From JAPLDP01 sp964628285 (GTDB lineage Bacteria; Bacteroidota; Bacteroidia; Bacteroidales; JAGONC01), in contig CAZVNP010000005.1 of assembly GCA_964628285.1 (NCBI GenBank), forward strand, positions 36,113 through 100,112: a stretch of DNA of 64,000 nt, given 5' to 3'. Position 1 is the first letter of the stretch. The number at the start of each line of letters is the position of its first letter. The translations under genes and the position numbers were made by a program. Below, one piece after another: positions 16,516-25,189 of the stretch. The notes under the pieces were generated by a model, which saw only the letters and a list, made by a program, of their open reading frames with translations, was not told where the DNA came from and did no database searches.

Positions 16516-17307
16516 ATGCGCATCCTGTTATATACCTTTTGTTACATTCTTTTACTGGCAGGTCTGCATATCACGGTATCGGCTCAATCGTATGATAAAT
16601 ATGACCAGGATGAATTCAGTGATGTCAGCGACAGTGTGCTGTTGCTCAAAGAGATGAGCGGGGGGTTCATCCTGCACTCGATGGGATGGGGGCTGGAGTT
16701 TCGCAAAGCCAAAAATTTAACGGTTTTCAACAAGCGTTTCATTGAGTTCGATTTCACCGAGATGAAATCGCCGAAGGAAGTGCGGGTTGTCAATCCCTAT
16801 TTTGCCAATGCAAAAAGTTACATCTACGGTAAGCTGAACAGTATTTTTTTACTGAGGGGCGGCATCGGTCTTCAACGCCTGCTGAACAACAAACCTTACT
16901 GGGGTGGTGTGGAATTAAGGTATTTCTTCTCCGGGGGTGCCGCACTGGCACTAGCCAAACCTGTGTACCTGAACATCATCAACATGGTGTCCATCTCGCC
17001 CACTTACTTCGAATATGAGCTGACGACAGAGAAGTATGATCCCGACAAGCATTTCAGGGATAACATTTACGGGAGGGCGGCGTTTCTGAAAGGCATCAAC
17101 GAGATATCGCTCTATCCGGGCATCTATGGCAAAACAGGGCTGAACTTCGATTTCGGCAATTATGCCTCCGTCATCAAAGCCCTGGAGGTTGGAGCGGCCC
17201 TCGATGTTTTCCCCATTGCGGTGCCTATGATGGCATATAATGATCCTGAGAGATTCTTTCTGACGATCTATGTCAGTATCAGTTTTGGAAAACGCTATAA
17301 TAAGTAA
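16516..17307 (+). CDS. Secreted protein of unknown function, possible outer-membrane beta-barrel
   Basis: The 263-residue product starts MRILLYTFCYILLLAGLHIT with a signal peptide ending near VSAQ. The rest is beta-rich with alternating hydrophobic and aromatic residues (GLEFRKAKNLTVFNKRFIEFDF, YWGGVELRYFFSGGAALALA) and ends in an aromatic-rich strand, IYVSISFGKRYNK. This pattern fits a small outer-membrane barrel, but the typical terminal Phe is not the last residue. I do not recognise a family. The gene has its own promoter and faces the convergent LutA-like gene 19 bp away. Confidence 0.75.
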   Translation: MRILLYTFCYILLLAGLHITVSAQSYDKYDQDEFSDVSDSVLLLKEMSGGFILHSMGWGLEFRKAKNLTVFNKRFIEFDFTEMKSPKEVRVVNPYFANAKSYIYGKLNSIFLLRGGIGLQRLLNNKPYWGGVELRYFFSGGAALALAKPVYLNIINMVSISPTYFEYELTTEKYDPDKHFRDNIYGRAAFLKGINEISLYPGIYGKTGLNFDFGNYASVIKALEVGAALDVFPIAVPMMAYNDPERFFLTIYVSISFGKRYNK

Positions 17308-17326
17308 CGGCACGCGAATTTATCTT

Positions 17327-18046
17327 TCACCATCCTGAGGCGAGAACGTCGGCCATGTGAATAACCTTAAGGGGAATATGATTTCGCGTAATATAACCTT
17401 CCTGGTGCATCAGGCATGATGCATCCGTCGACACAATGTATTCGGCACCCGTATCAAGGGCATTCAACACTTTTTGCTCGGCCATGGCAGTGGAAATGGC
17501 TTCATGCTTGACAGCGAATGTCCCTCCGAACCCACAACACATGTCGGCATCCTTCATCTCCCTGAGTTCAAGACCCCTGACATGGCGCAGCAAGATCCGG
17601 GGTTCCTCCCTGATACCATATTCCCTCAGGGCAGCACATGAATCGTGATAAGTGACCACCGACTCAAATGTCGCCCCAACATCCTGCACCTGCAATACAT
17701 TGATGATGAAATCGGTAAGCTCAAAAATGTTCCCCTTGAGTTTCTTATATTCGATATGCATGGCGGTGTTGTAAAACAACTTATCGAAGTAATTCCTGAC
17801 ATAACCCACACATGATGCCGAAGGTCCGACAATATAACGGTCATTCGAAAAATCGTTGATGAACTTCTCCCCGACTTTCTTGGCATGATCCCAGAAACCG
17901 CTGTTGAAAGCCATCTGACCGCAACAAGTCTGATTTTCATTATAATGAACCTGCACCCCCAGTTTTTCCAACACTTTCACCATGCTCATCCCTGTGGAAG
18001 GAAATATCTGGTCTATGAAACAGGGGATAAAAAGGTCGACTTCCAT
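17327..18046 (-). CDS. LutA/LldE-like Fe-S (CCG-domain) oxidoreductase subunit
   Basis: The 239-residue protein has two CCG-type cysteine-rich domains: CFIDQIFPSTG with CCGQMAFNSG in the first, and CAALREYG with CCGFGGTFAV in the second. This arrangement and length match LutA/LldE (YkgE), the small subunit of the three-part lactate oxidation complex. LutB and LutC are not adjacent, so the partner proteins must be elsewhere or the role differs (other CCG proteins act in glycolate or heterodisulfide chemistry). A perfect -7 box (minus strand, 18076-18083) precedes it, so it probably has its own promoter rather than being read from aroB. Confidence 0.88.
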   Translation of the reverse strand: MEVDLFIPCFIDQIFPSTGMSMVKVLEKLGVQVHYNENQTCCGQMAFNSGFWDHAKKVGEKFINDFSNDRYIVGPSASCVGYVRNYFDKLFYNTAMHIEYKKLKGNIFELTDFIINVLQVQDVGATFESVVTYHDSCAALREYGIREEPRILLRHVRGLELREMKDADMCCGFGGTFAVKHEAISTAMAEQKVLNALDTGAEYIVSTDASCLMHQEGYITRNHIPLKVIHMADVLASGW

Positions 18047-18075
18047 AAACAGGTTAATCGTAACAGATCATGGGT

Positions 18076-18083
18076 CAAAGGTA
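18076..18083 (-). promoter_or_regulatory. Possible -7 element of the LutA-like gene
   Basis: The minus strand reads TACCTTTG, an exact TAnnTTTG match, 30 bases before the ATG at 18046. No TTTG is found at the expected -33 distance, so only half of the promoter is supported. Confidence 0.45.
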
Positions 18084-18181
18084 AGATTATAATTCAATCC
18101 ATTATAAAAAAGAGAGCTCAAAATATGGGCAATAAGAAAGCGATCATACCACGGGAAATGTGAAAAACCAGTTCGCTGACT

Positions 18182-19261
18182 TTAATGGCGCAGATTCGCA
18201 TAAAATGCCAGGCCCCCGGCAATCAGCTCATCGCTGCACCACTGGTCGATCATGGCATTGCCGATAGACGGCAACAGTGTCAGGTTGGTCCGGTCATGTT
18301 CATTTTTCTTGTCGTAACGCATGATCTCCAGAAGGGCTTCCTGATCGGCCGGAGAGAGAGAGTAGTACATGAAATTATCCAGGATGTAATTAACTATTTC
18401 GTCCATGGCTTTGCCCGAAAGGCCTCTGATCTTGTTCGACAGATAGGTTTCGCAGATCATACCCAGGGCAACAGCATGCCCGTGGGTGAGGCGGTTATCC
18501 TTTTTCATCAACGACATGGTTTCAAAGGCATGACCGAAGGTATGACCGAAATTAAGCCGGCGTCGCAGACTTTTTTCCACAGGATCATTTCCCACGATGC
18601 TGTTTTTTATCTCGACAGAGCGCAGTATCAGGTCATCCCATTCCAGAATGTCGGAAAAGGGACGGCTGCGCAACACCTCCCAGTAATGCTGGTCGGTGAT
18701 GAGAGCATGCTTGATCATCTCTGCAAAACCCGAGCGTTTTTGATTATCATCGAGCGTGGCAAGGAGTGAAGGGATAATGAAGACAGCCTGAGGCTGTGAG
18801 AAGAGCCCTATCTGGTTTTTCAGGTCGAACAGGTTGACGCCCACCTTACCGCCCACGGCCGCATCCACCTGTGCCAGCAAGGTTGTGGGTATGTTCACAT
18901 AACGTATCCCCCGTTTATAGGTGGAAGCCACAAAACCACCCATATCCATGATGACGCCACCACCCAGATTGATGATCACCGACCGGCGCTGAGCGTTGAC
19001 GTTAAGCAGATGCTTCCAAAGCTCGATGCATGTATTGATGTTCTTGTTCTCCTCACCGCTTTTCACTTCGATGACGCGTGCCCCTGCCAGGGCCGGCACC
19101 TTGCTTCTGAGAACCGGCAGACAATAACGTTGGGTATTTTCGTCAACCAGGATAATAATCATCTCATCCCTGACATCAGGATCCCTGAAAAACGGCTGGA
19201 TCTCTTCAAATACATCGTCGCCGACATAAATGTAATAGGACTCTGATCGTATCGTATGCAT
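18182..19261 (-). CDS. aroB: 3-dehydroquinate synthase
   Basis: AroB converts DAHP to 3-dehydroquinate in the shikimate pathway using NAD and a metal. The 359-residue protein, close to the usual length, has the NAD-binding LGGGVIMDMGGFVASTYKRG motif, the PTTLLAQVDAAVGGKVGVN signature, and the metal-site segments around LNFGHTFGHAFE and THGHAVALGM. It lies 14 bp after ald on the same strand and is probably the last gene of the porX-tsaE-ald-aroB run. Confidence 0.96.
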   Translation of the reverse strand: MHTIRSESYYIYVGDDVFEEIQPFFRDPDVRDEMIIILVDENTQRYCLPVLRSKVPALAGARVIEVKSGEENKNINTCIELWKHLLNVNAQRRSVIINLGGGVIMDMGGFVASTYKRGIRYVNIPTTLLAQVDAAVGGKVGVNLFDLKNQIGLFSQPQAVFIIPSLLATLDDNQKRSGFAEMIKHALITDQHYWEVLRSRPFSDILEWDDLILRSVEIKNSIVGNDPVEKSLRRRLNFGHTFGHAFETMSLMKKDNRLTHGHAVALGMICETYLSNKIRGLSGKAMDEIVNYILDNFMYYSLSPADQEALLEIMRYDKKNEHDRTNLTLLPSIGNAMIDQWCSDELIAGGLAFYANLRH

Positions 19262-19275
19262 GGCAAGCAGTATTA

Positions 19276-20499
19276 TCAGTGGAAAGCGGCCATTAACAAT
19301 TCAATGTCACGGTATGGGAGGGCAAAGGTATCGCTGATGATTTTCTTTGTGATGATGCCATTCAGGACATAAACGCCCTGGCGCACTCCTTTATCGAGGC
19401 GCAGGAGGTTTTCCAGGCCACCCTCCTCCCCAATCCTGAGAAGAATGGATGTGATGTAATTGCTTATGGCGTATGACGCCGTGCGTGGGACACGTGAGGC
19501 GATATTGGGAACACAATAATGGGTGACGTCATATTTCTTGAACACCGGATTTAAATGATTGGTTGCTTCGGATGTTTCGCAACATCCCCCCTGATCGATG
19601 CTCACGTCCACGATGACAGCTCCGGGTTTCATCTGGCGCACCATTTCCTCGCTGACCACCACGGGTGTGCGCCCCTCCTCGGAATAGATGGCGCCGATGA
19701 CCACGTCGGCTCTTTTCAGGGTCTCCTGCAGCACCTTGGGCTGGATAATGGAGGTGTAGACTCTGGCATTCAGGTTGTTTTGCAGACGGCGCAGCCGGTA
19801 TATCGAATTGTCGAAGACCTTGACCGAGGCACCCAGTCCCTGCGCCGCACGCACCGCATATTCTCCCACCGTCCCGGCGCCCAGGATCACCACCTCCGTT
19901 GGGGTTATCCCGGTCACACCTCCCAGCAAACACCCTTTGCCATAACCGGGTTTACTCAGGTACTCCGCTGCAATAAGAACCGCGGTGCTGCCCACGATCT
20001 CGCTCATCAACCGCCGCAGCGGATAAGCATCGGTTTTATCCATGATGTATTCGAAAGCTATGGCAGTCATCTTCCTGCCGATCATCTTCCTGAAGTAACT
20101 CTCATTCTGACCTGTCAGATTAAGAGCAGAAATGACGGTTTGCCTGCCCTTCAGCAAGTCTATCTCACCGGGCTCGGGCGGAGCAATCTTAAGGATAAGA
20201 TCGGCCTTGTAAACATCCTCCTTTGAATAATGGATGTGAGCGCCTGCATCAGCGTATTTCTCATCACTGAAAAAAGCACTTTCACCGGCACCCGCCTCTA
20301 TCATCACCTCGTGCCCGTTGGCGACCAGCACAGCTACGGCCTGAGGCACCAGGGCAATGCGGTGCTCATGACCTGAAACCTCCCTCGGAACACCTATTTT
20401 CAGATTGGACTTATCCTTCGATACCTCAAGAACCTCTTCCTTTGGCATCAACTTACCGACAGGCGACATCTTTAAGACATTGTTATGATCCGAAATCAT
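19276..20499 (-). CDS. ald: Alanine dehydrogenase
   Basis: The 407-residue enzyme belongs to the alanine dehydrogenase/transhydrogenase family and catalyses the NAD-dependent interconversion of L-alanine and pyruvate plus ammonia. Visible features are the N-terminal KIGVPREVSGHEHRIALVP with conserved Arg, a K-containing ILKIAPP loop, the Rossmann motif VVILGAGTVGEYAVRAA, and the KPGAVIVDVSIDQGGCCETS region with the catalytic Asp. The first about 30 residues (to KDKSNLKIG) extend beyond the core family start, which is common for Bacteroidota copies. Only one base separates it from tsaE. Confidence 0.93.
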   Translation of the reverse strand: MISDHNNVLKMSPVGKLMPKEEVLEVSKDKSNLKIGVPREVSGHEHRIALVPQAVAVLVANGHEVMIEAGAGESAFFSDEKYADAGAHIHYSKEDVYKADLILKIAPPEPGEIDLLKGRQTVISALNLTGQNESYFRKMIGRKMTAIAFEYIMDKTDAYPLRRLMSEIVGSTAVLIAAEYLSKPGYGKGCLLGGVTGITPTEVVILGAGTVGEYAVRAAQGLGASVKVFDNSIYRLRRLQNNLNARVYTSIIQPKVLQETLKRADVVIGAIYSEEGRTPVVVSEEMVRQMKPGAVIVDVSIDQGGCCETSEATNHLNPVFKKYDVTHYCVPNIASRVPRTASYAISNYITSILLRIGEEGGLENLLRLDKGVRQGVYVLNGIITKKIISDTFALPYRDIELLMAAFH

Positions 20500-20500
20500 T

Positions 20501-20917
20501 TCAATAGGTAATTATTCTGCTCTGGTCTTTTTCGTTGATATTGATTTGAATATATACGAAATTATCAGGTAAAAGTTCCTCAAATTTTTCAGGCCATTCG
20601 ATCAGACAATAATGTCCGCTGAATAAATAATCTTCATATCCGATGTCGTAAAGTTCCTCGGCTTTTGCAAGCCTGAAAAAATCAAAGTGATAAACGCTGT
20701 CATTGCGGTCGGTTTTATATTCATTGATGATGGAAAACGTGGGGCTGTTGACCACGTCGACAACACCAAGGACCCTGCAGAACGACTTGATGAGGGTGGT
20801 CTTACCGGCCCCCATGGGTCCGCTGAAGCCAAATACCCTCTCATCCGGAAAATGACGGAGCAGACTGCGCGAAATGTCGTCCAGTCCGGTTAATCTTTTA
20901 CAGATTAAGGTTGCCAT
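20501..20917 (-). CDS. tsaE: tRNA t6A biosynthesis ATPase TsaE
   Basis: TsaE is the small P-loop ATPase that supports TsaB/TsaD in making N6-threonylcarbamoyl-adenosine at position 37 of ANN-decoding tRNAs. The 138-residue protein has the Walker A motif GPMGAGKTTLIK, the conserved SPTFSIINEY segment and the HFDFFRL and LIEWPEKFEELLP motifs. It follows porX by 16 bp and precedes ald by one base. The porX-tsaE-ald order is familiar in Bacteroidota. Confidence 0.95.
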   Translation of the reverse strand: MATLICKRLTGLDDISRSLLRHFPDERVFGFSGPMGAGKTTLIKSFCRVLGVVDVVNSPTFSIINEYKTDRNDSVYHFDFFRLAKAEELYDIGYEDYLFSGHYCLIEWPEKFEELLPDNFVYIQININEKDQSRIITY

Positions 20918-20933
20918 GCCACCATTTTCGTTG

Positions 20934-22493
20934 TTATACTGTTTTAGGAATCAGACTGATAAAAGGGATAACCATTTCTTCCATCGATATGCCACCATGC
21001 TGAAAGGTGTTCCTGTAATAGTTCACATAATAGTTATAGTTGTTGGGGTATGCGAAAAAATCATCATTCCTGCAAAACACATACGCCGTGCTGACATTTG
21101 TCCGGGGGAGAAAAGCATCCTCGGGATTCCTGATCTCGAACACTTCTCTCTTCTGATAATTAAGGGATTTTCCCGATTTGTAACGCAGGTTGGTGGTGGT
21201 GAACTTATCACCTATGATTTTAACCGGGTTCTGGACCCTGACGGATCCGTGATCGGTTGTCAGCACTAGATTAACCCCTTTTTCAGCAAGATAGCGGATG
21301 ATATCCAGCAAGGGAGAATGTTCAAACCATGACAGGGTGACGGAACGGTATGCGGGCTCATCATCGGCCAGCTCACGTATGATCTCCATCTCGGTACGGG
21401 CATGCGATAACATGTCGACAAAATTGAAGACAATAACATTGAACTTATTGCCCAAGAGGTTGGGAATGTTATCAACCAGTTTACGCCCGACACCCAGGTT
21501 CAGAACCTTATTATATGAAAATTTGAAATCCTTGCCGAAACGTTTAAGCTGTTCCCCAAGCAGCTCCTCTTCATATTGGTTCTTGGTACCCTCATCTTCC
21601 TCATTCAGCCACATCTGCGGGTATTTTTTCTCGATCTCCGACGGCATCAAACCTGCAAAAAGAGCATTCCGCGCATATTGCGTGGTTGTAGGTAAAATGC
21701 TGTAATAAAGATCCTCCCTGTCAACCCTGTAATAATTCCCGATGATCGGCTGAATGACCTTCCACTGGTCAAAACGCATATTGTCGATCAGGATCATGAA
21801 TAACGGGGTTCCGTTATTGAGCAACGGGAATATCTTATCCCTGATGAGTGTATGCGACAGCACCGGCTTCGATTCGGCCGAACCATTGATCCAATTGATG
21901 TAATTCGCTTCGATGAACTTGGAGAAGACCACATTGGCTTCTTCCTTCTGCATACGTAAAATCTCCATGATGCTCTCATCCTGTGCATCATATAACTCAA
22001 GTTCCCAAAAAACCAGTTTTTTATATATATCAACCCATTCCTGATAATTGAGGTCATTGGTCAGCTCCATCCCGATGCTGCGGAATTCCTGCTGATAGGT
22101 ATAAGTGGTTTTTTCACTGACGAGCTTTTTTGTATCCAGGTTCTTTTTGAGGCTCAACAGGATCTGCTTGGGATGCACCGGTTTGATCAGATAATCGGAT
22201 ATCTTCGACCCGATGGCATCTTCCATGATCGTCTCTTCCTCGCTTTTGGTGATCATGACGACAGGCAGGTCGGGAAACTTATTTTTCATCATCGAAAGGG
22301 TTTCGATACCCGACATACCCGGCATCTGTTCATCGAGAAGGACAATATCAAAAGGCTGTGAATCTAAAATCTCAAGGGCTTCGTTGCCATTATTCGAGGT
22401 GACGACGCTATAGCCTTTCTCTTCCAGAAAAATAATATGCGGACGTAAAAGCTCGATCTCATCATCCACCCATAATACATTTATTTTTGCCAT
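20934..22493 (-). CDS. porX: PorX: response regulator with PglZ-type phosphatase domain, type IX secretion regulator
   Basis: The 519-residue protein has an N-terminal receiver domain (residues about 4-122) with the acidic pocket VDDE, phospho-acceptor Asp in DIVLLDEQMPGMSG and the conserved Lys in YLIKPVHP. A linker follows, then a PglZ/alkaline-phosphatase-like domain with metal-site motifs MILIDNMRFDQW and LTTDHGSVRVQNP. This architecture defines PorX, which with the kinase PorY and sigma factor SigP controls type IX secretion genes. No PorY or secretion-machine gene is in the window. It heads a run with tsaE, ald and aroB; no clear promoter match was found in the 178 bp upstream. Confidence 0.95.
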   Translation of the reverse strand: MAKINVLWVDDEIELLRPHIIFLEEKGYSVVTSNNGNEALEILDSQPFDIVLLDEQMPGMSGIETLSMMKNKFPDLPVVMITKSEEETIMEDAIGSKISDYLIKPVHPKQILLSLKKNLDTKKLVSEKTTYTYQQEFRSIGMELTNDLNYQEWVDIYKKLVFWELELYDAQDESIMEILRMQKEEANVVFSKFIEANYINWINGSAESKPVLSHTLIRDKIFPLLNNGTPLFMILIDNMRFDQWKVIQPIIGNYYRVDREDLYYSILPTTTQYARNALFAGLMPSEIEKKYPQMWLNEEDEGTKNQYEEELLGEQLKRFGKDFKFSYNKVLNLGVGRKLVDNIPNLLGNKFNVIVFNFVDMLSHARTEMEIIRELADDEPAYRSVTLSWFEHSPLLDIIRYLAEKGVNLVLTTDHGSVRVQNPVKIIGDKFTTTNLRYKSGKSLNYQKREVFEIRNPEDAFLPRTNVSTAYVFCRNDDFFAYPNNYNYYVNYYRNTFQHGGISMEEMVIPFISLIPKTV

Positions 22494-22641
22494 TGAATAG
22501 AATACAACTAATTAATAATCAATAACTCAAAACACATCAATTAATCAATAGTTAATTGACATACTATAAACATTTCATCCTGACATAATGTTTAAGCTTC
22601 AATAAAAAAACAAAATCAGATAATAGATTGATATACAATAA

Positions 22642-22672
22642 TTTGATATTCTTTTCGCGGATATTTATTTTG
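22642..22672 (+). promoter_or_regulatory. Probable promoter of the HD-domain gene
   Basis: TTTG at 22642-22645, a 20-base spacer and TATTTTG at 22666-22672 (one base short of TAnnTTTG) form a plausible promoter. Transcription would start near 22679, which is downstream of the GTG at 22672 and therefore argues against that codon as the start. Confidence 0.45.
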
Positions 22673-22746
22673 TGAACGGAAAATTCGTAATATTGAATTT
22701 TGTTGTTAAACGTTTTCAATTAATTCATAAACAAAATTATATCATT

Positions 22747-24000
22747 TTGTCACGCAGTTACCCGGTTAATAAAAGGAAAATATTCAATGATCCCGTTTAC
22801 GGATTTATCACCATTCCGGGCGAGGTTGCTTTCGATATCATTGAGCATCCCTACTTTCAGCGATTAAGGCGCATCAAGCAGCTGGGGCTGACCGACATGG
22901 TTTATCCCGGTGCTTTGCATACGCGTTTTCATCATTCCCTTGGCGCCATGCATCTGATGCGGCAGGCTCTGGAAACGCTCAGGCTGAAAGGAACCGATAT
23001 CAGCGATAAAGAGGCCGAAGGGGTGTTGCTGGCCATTTTGTTACATGACATCGGTCATACGCCTTTTTCACATACACTCGAAAGCCTCATTGTCTTTGGC
23101 ATCACCCACGAAGAGCTGACCGACCTGTTCATCCGCCGGTTCAATGAAATATTTGACGGACGTCTGTCCGTCGCGCTGGATATCTTCAGAAACAATTATC
23201 CGAAGAATTTCCTCCATCAGCTTGTTTCGAGCCAGCTCGATATGGACCGGCTCGATTTTCTGAAACGTGACAGTTTTTATACGGGTGTCTCCGAGGGCGT
23301 TATCAACACCGAGCGCATCATCGATATGCTGGATGTGAAACACGACGGCCTGGTTGTCGAGGCAAAAGGGATATATTCCATCGAAAAATTTATCGTTGCC
23401 CGCCGTCTGATGTACTGGCAGGTTTATCTTCATAAAACCGTGATCGCTGCCGAAAGGATGCTGGTCAAGATACTGGAAAGAGCCCGTTTTCTCTGCAAAA
23501 AGCAAGAGGAGCTCTTCTCCACATCTGCTCTGTCTAAATTTCTGAAAAACAATTACAACAAGCATGACTTCGCTTATAATACCGATCTCCTTGATTCTTT
23601 TGCCGCCCTTGACGATTATGATATTTTCACATCCATTAAAGTTTGGATGGCACATAAAGACTGCATCCTTTCAACATTGAGCCGCGATCTGGTCCTGCGC
23701 CATCTGTTCAGGATTGAAATCAGCCCTTCGCCTTTTGATAAAAGTTACATTGACATAATCAAGGAGAAGGTGTGCAGAAAATATAAGCTGGATAAAGAAG
23801 ATGCGGATTATTTTGTCATTACCGACCTGATCGCCAACAACGCTTATAATCCGTTCAATGATAAGATAAATATCTGTGACAGGGAGGGAAAAATTGTCGA
23901 TATTGCCGAAGCTTCCGACCAGTTGAATGTGGCCGTGTTATCGAACACGGTTACAAAATATTATCTTTGTTATCCTAAAACGATTACAAAACCAGCATGA
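22747..24000 (+). CDS. HD-domain phosphohydrolase (dGTPase/SAMHD1-like)
   Basis: An HD-superfamily protein with the metal-binding pattern HTRFHHSLGAMHLM ... LLHDIGHTPFSHTLE ... QLDMDRLDFLKRDSFYTGV, as in dGTPase and SAMHD1-type enzymes of about 400-440 residues. The conserved body begins KIFNDPVYGFITIPGEVAFD. The start is uncertain: the longest frame begins with GTG at 22672, inside the promoter, and no in-frame ATG exists before the conserved region. I therefore use TTG at 22747 (417 residues). Substrate is unknown. It opens the lipid A cluster and ends 64 bp before lpxD. Confidence 0.88.
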   Translation: MSRSYPVNKRKIFNDPVYGFITIPGEVAFDIIEHPYFQRLRRIKQLGLTDMVYPGALHTRFHHSLGAMHLMRQALETLRLKGTDISDKEAEGVLLAILLHDIGHTPFSHTLESLIVFGITHEELTDLFIRRFNEIFDGRLSVALDIFRNNYPKNFLHQLVSSQLDMDRLDFLKRDSFYTGVSEGVINTERIIDMLDVKHDGLVVEAKGIYSIEKFIVARRLMYWQVYLHKTVIAAERMLVKILERARFLCKKQEELFSTSALSKFLKNNYNKHDFAYNTDLLDSFAALDDYDIFTSIKVWMAHKDCILSTLSRDLVLRHLFRIEISPSPFDKSYIDIIKEKVCRKYKLDKEDADYFVITDLIANNAYNPFNDKINICDREGKIVDIAEASDQLNVAVLSNTVTKYYLCYPKTITKPA

Positions 24001-24018
24001 AGCTTTCAGAAAATCATT

Positions 24019-24026
24019 TATATTTG
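24019..24026 (+). promoter_or_regulatory. Possible -7 element before lpxD
   Basis: TATATTTG matches TAnnTTTG exactly, 38 bases before the lpxD ATG at 24065. No -33 element is visible upstream, so an internal promoter for the lipid A genes is only a suggestion. Confidence 0.4.
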
Positions 24027-24064
24027 CGGCTGAAATTGATGATAATCTTTACTTCTTTTGCAGA

Positions 24065-25099
24065 ATGAATTTCACTGTCAGGCAAATAGCCCAATTGCTC
24101 AATGGTCATATTGAGGGTGATCCTGAGATCATGGTCACCGGATTATCAAAGATCGAGGAAGGGCTTCCGGGAACATTGAGTTTTTTAGCCAATCCTAAAT
24201 ACACATCATATATTTACACCACGAGAGCTTCTGTCGTTATCGTCAACAAGAGCTTCACTCCCGACCAACCCCTTGCCAGCACCCTGATCCGTGTGGATGA
24301 TCCCTATACCAGTTTTGCCAGGCTACTTGAGCTTTATGATCATACCAAGTCACTGACGGCGGGTATCTCACGTTACGCCGTTATTTCAGCTTCGGCCCGG
24401 CTCGACGAACATGTCTATGTGGGTGACCTGTCCTGTATCGGTAATGAAGCCATCATCGCCTGTCATGTCAAGATCTTCCCGCAGGTTTTTATTGGTGACC
24501 GTGTTCAGATCGGCGAAAACACCCTCATCTACCCGGGAGTCAGGATTTACTCGGGTACCGTGATCGGCAAAAATTGTATCATCCAGTCGGGAGTGGTTAT
24601 CGGTTCCGACGGCTTCGGCTTTGCCCCGCAAGCCGATAACCAGTATAAAAAAGTATCCCAGATAGGTAACGTCATCATTGAGGACAATGTCGAAATTGGA
24701 GCCAACACCACCATCGACCGAGCCACCCTCGGTTCGACGATCATCAGAAAAGGGGTGAAGCTCGACAATCTCATCCAGATCGCACATAATGTCGAAGTGG
24801 GTGAGAATACGGTCATCGCCGCTCAGACGGGTATCTCCGGGTCAACGAAAATTGGGAAGAATTGCATGATCGGGGGTCAGGTCGGGATCATCGGTCATCT
24901 CATCATCGGTGACAATGTCAAAATAGCAGCCCAATCGGGTATCAGCTCCAACATCAAGGACGGTGAGGTGGTTATGGGCTCCCCGGCTTTCGGTATAGAA
25001 AAATACAGAAAATCATACATTCATTTCCGTAACCTCGATAAATCCATTAAAAAACTGGAAGATTTGGAAAAATTACTCTTAAAAAAACGGCGGACTTAG
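24065..25099 (+). CDS. lpxD: UDP-3-O-acylglucosamine N-acyltransferase
   Basis: LpxD adds the second, N-linked hydroxyacyl chain to UDP-3-O-acyl-glucosamine from acyl-ACP, the third step of lipid A synthesis. From the ATG at 24065 the protein has 344 residues, the normal length, starting MNFTVRQIAQLLNGHIEGDP; the frame upstream to 23927 overlaps the HD gene and is not coding. The N-terminal uridine-binding domain (TGLSKIEEGLPGTLSFLANP) is followed by left-handed beta-helix hexapeptides, the GSDGFGFAP loop, and the catalytic His in LIQIAHNVEVGENT. The next genes are lpxC/fabZ and lpxA. Confidence 0.96.
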   Translation: MNFTVRQIAQLLNGHIEGDPEIMVTGLSKIEEGLPGTLSFLANPKYTSYIYTTRASVVIVNKSFTPDQPLASTLIRVDDPYTSFARLLELYDHTKSLTAGISRYAVISASARLDEHVYVGDLSCIGNEAIIACHVKIFPQVFIGDRVQIGENTLIYPGVRIYSGTVIGKNCIIQSGVVIGSDGFGFAPQADNQYKKVSQIGNVIIEDNVEIGANTTIDRATLGSTIIRKGVKLDNLIQIAHNVEVGENTVIAAQTGISGSTKIGKNCMIGGQVGIIGHLIIGDNVKIAAQSGISSNIKDGEVVMGSPAFGIEKYRKSYIHFRNLDKSIKKLEDLEKLLLKKRRT

Positions 25100-25189
25100 G
25101 CTCCTGTTTTCCTAACGGGATGACCTCACCTCCGAGATGAGCAGGAAGGTTGGGAGAGTGCTTCCGGTGGTTTATGCTGAAACCTGATT

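Noticed and set aside
17327..18046. Complete lactate utilisation (lut) operon
   Set aside because: Only the LutA-like subunit is present; the neighbouring genes are unrelated.
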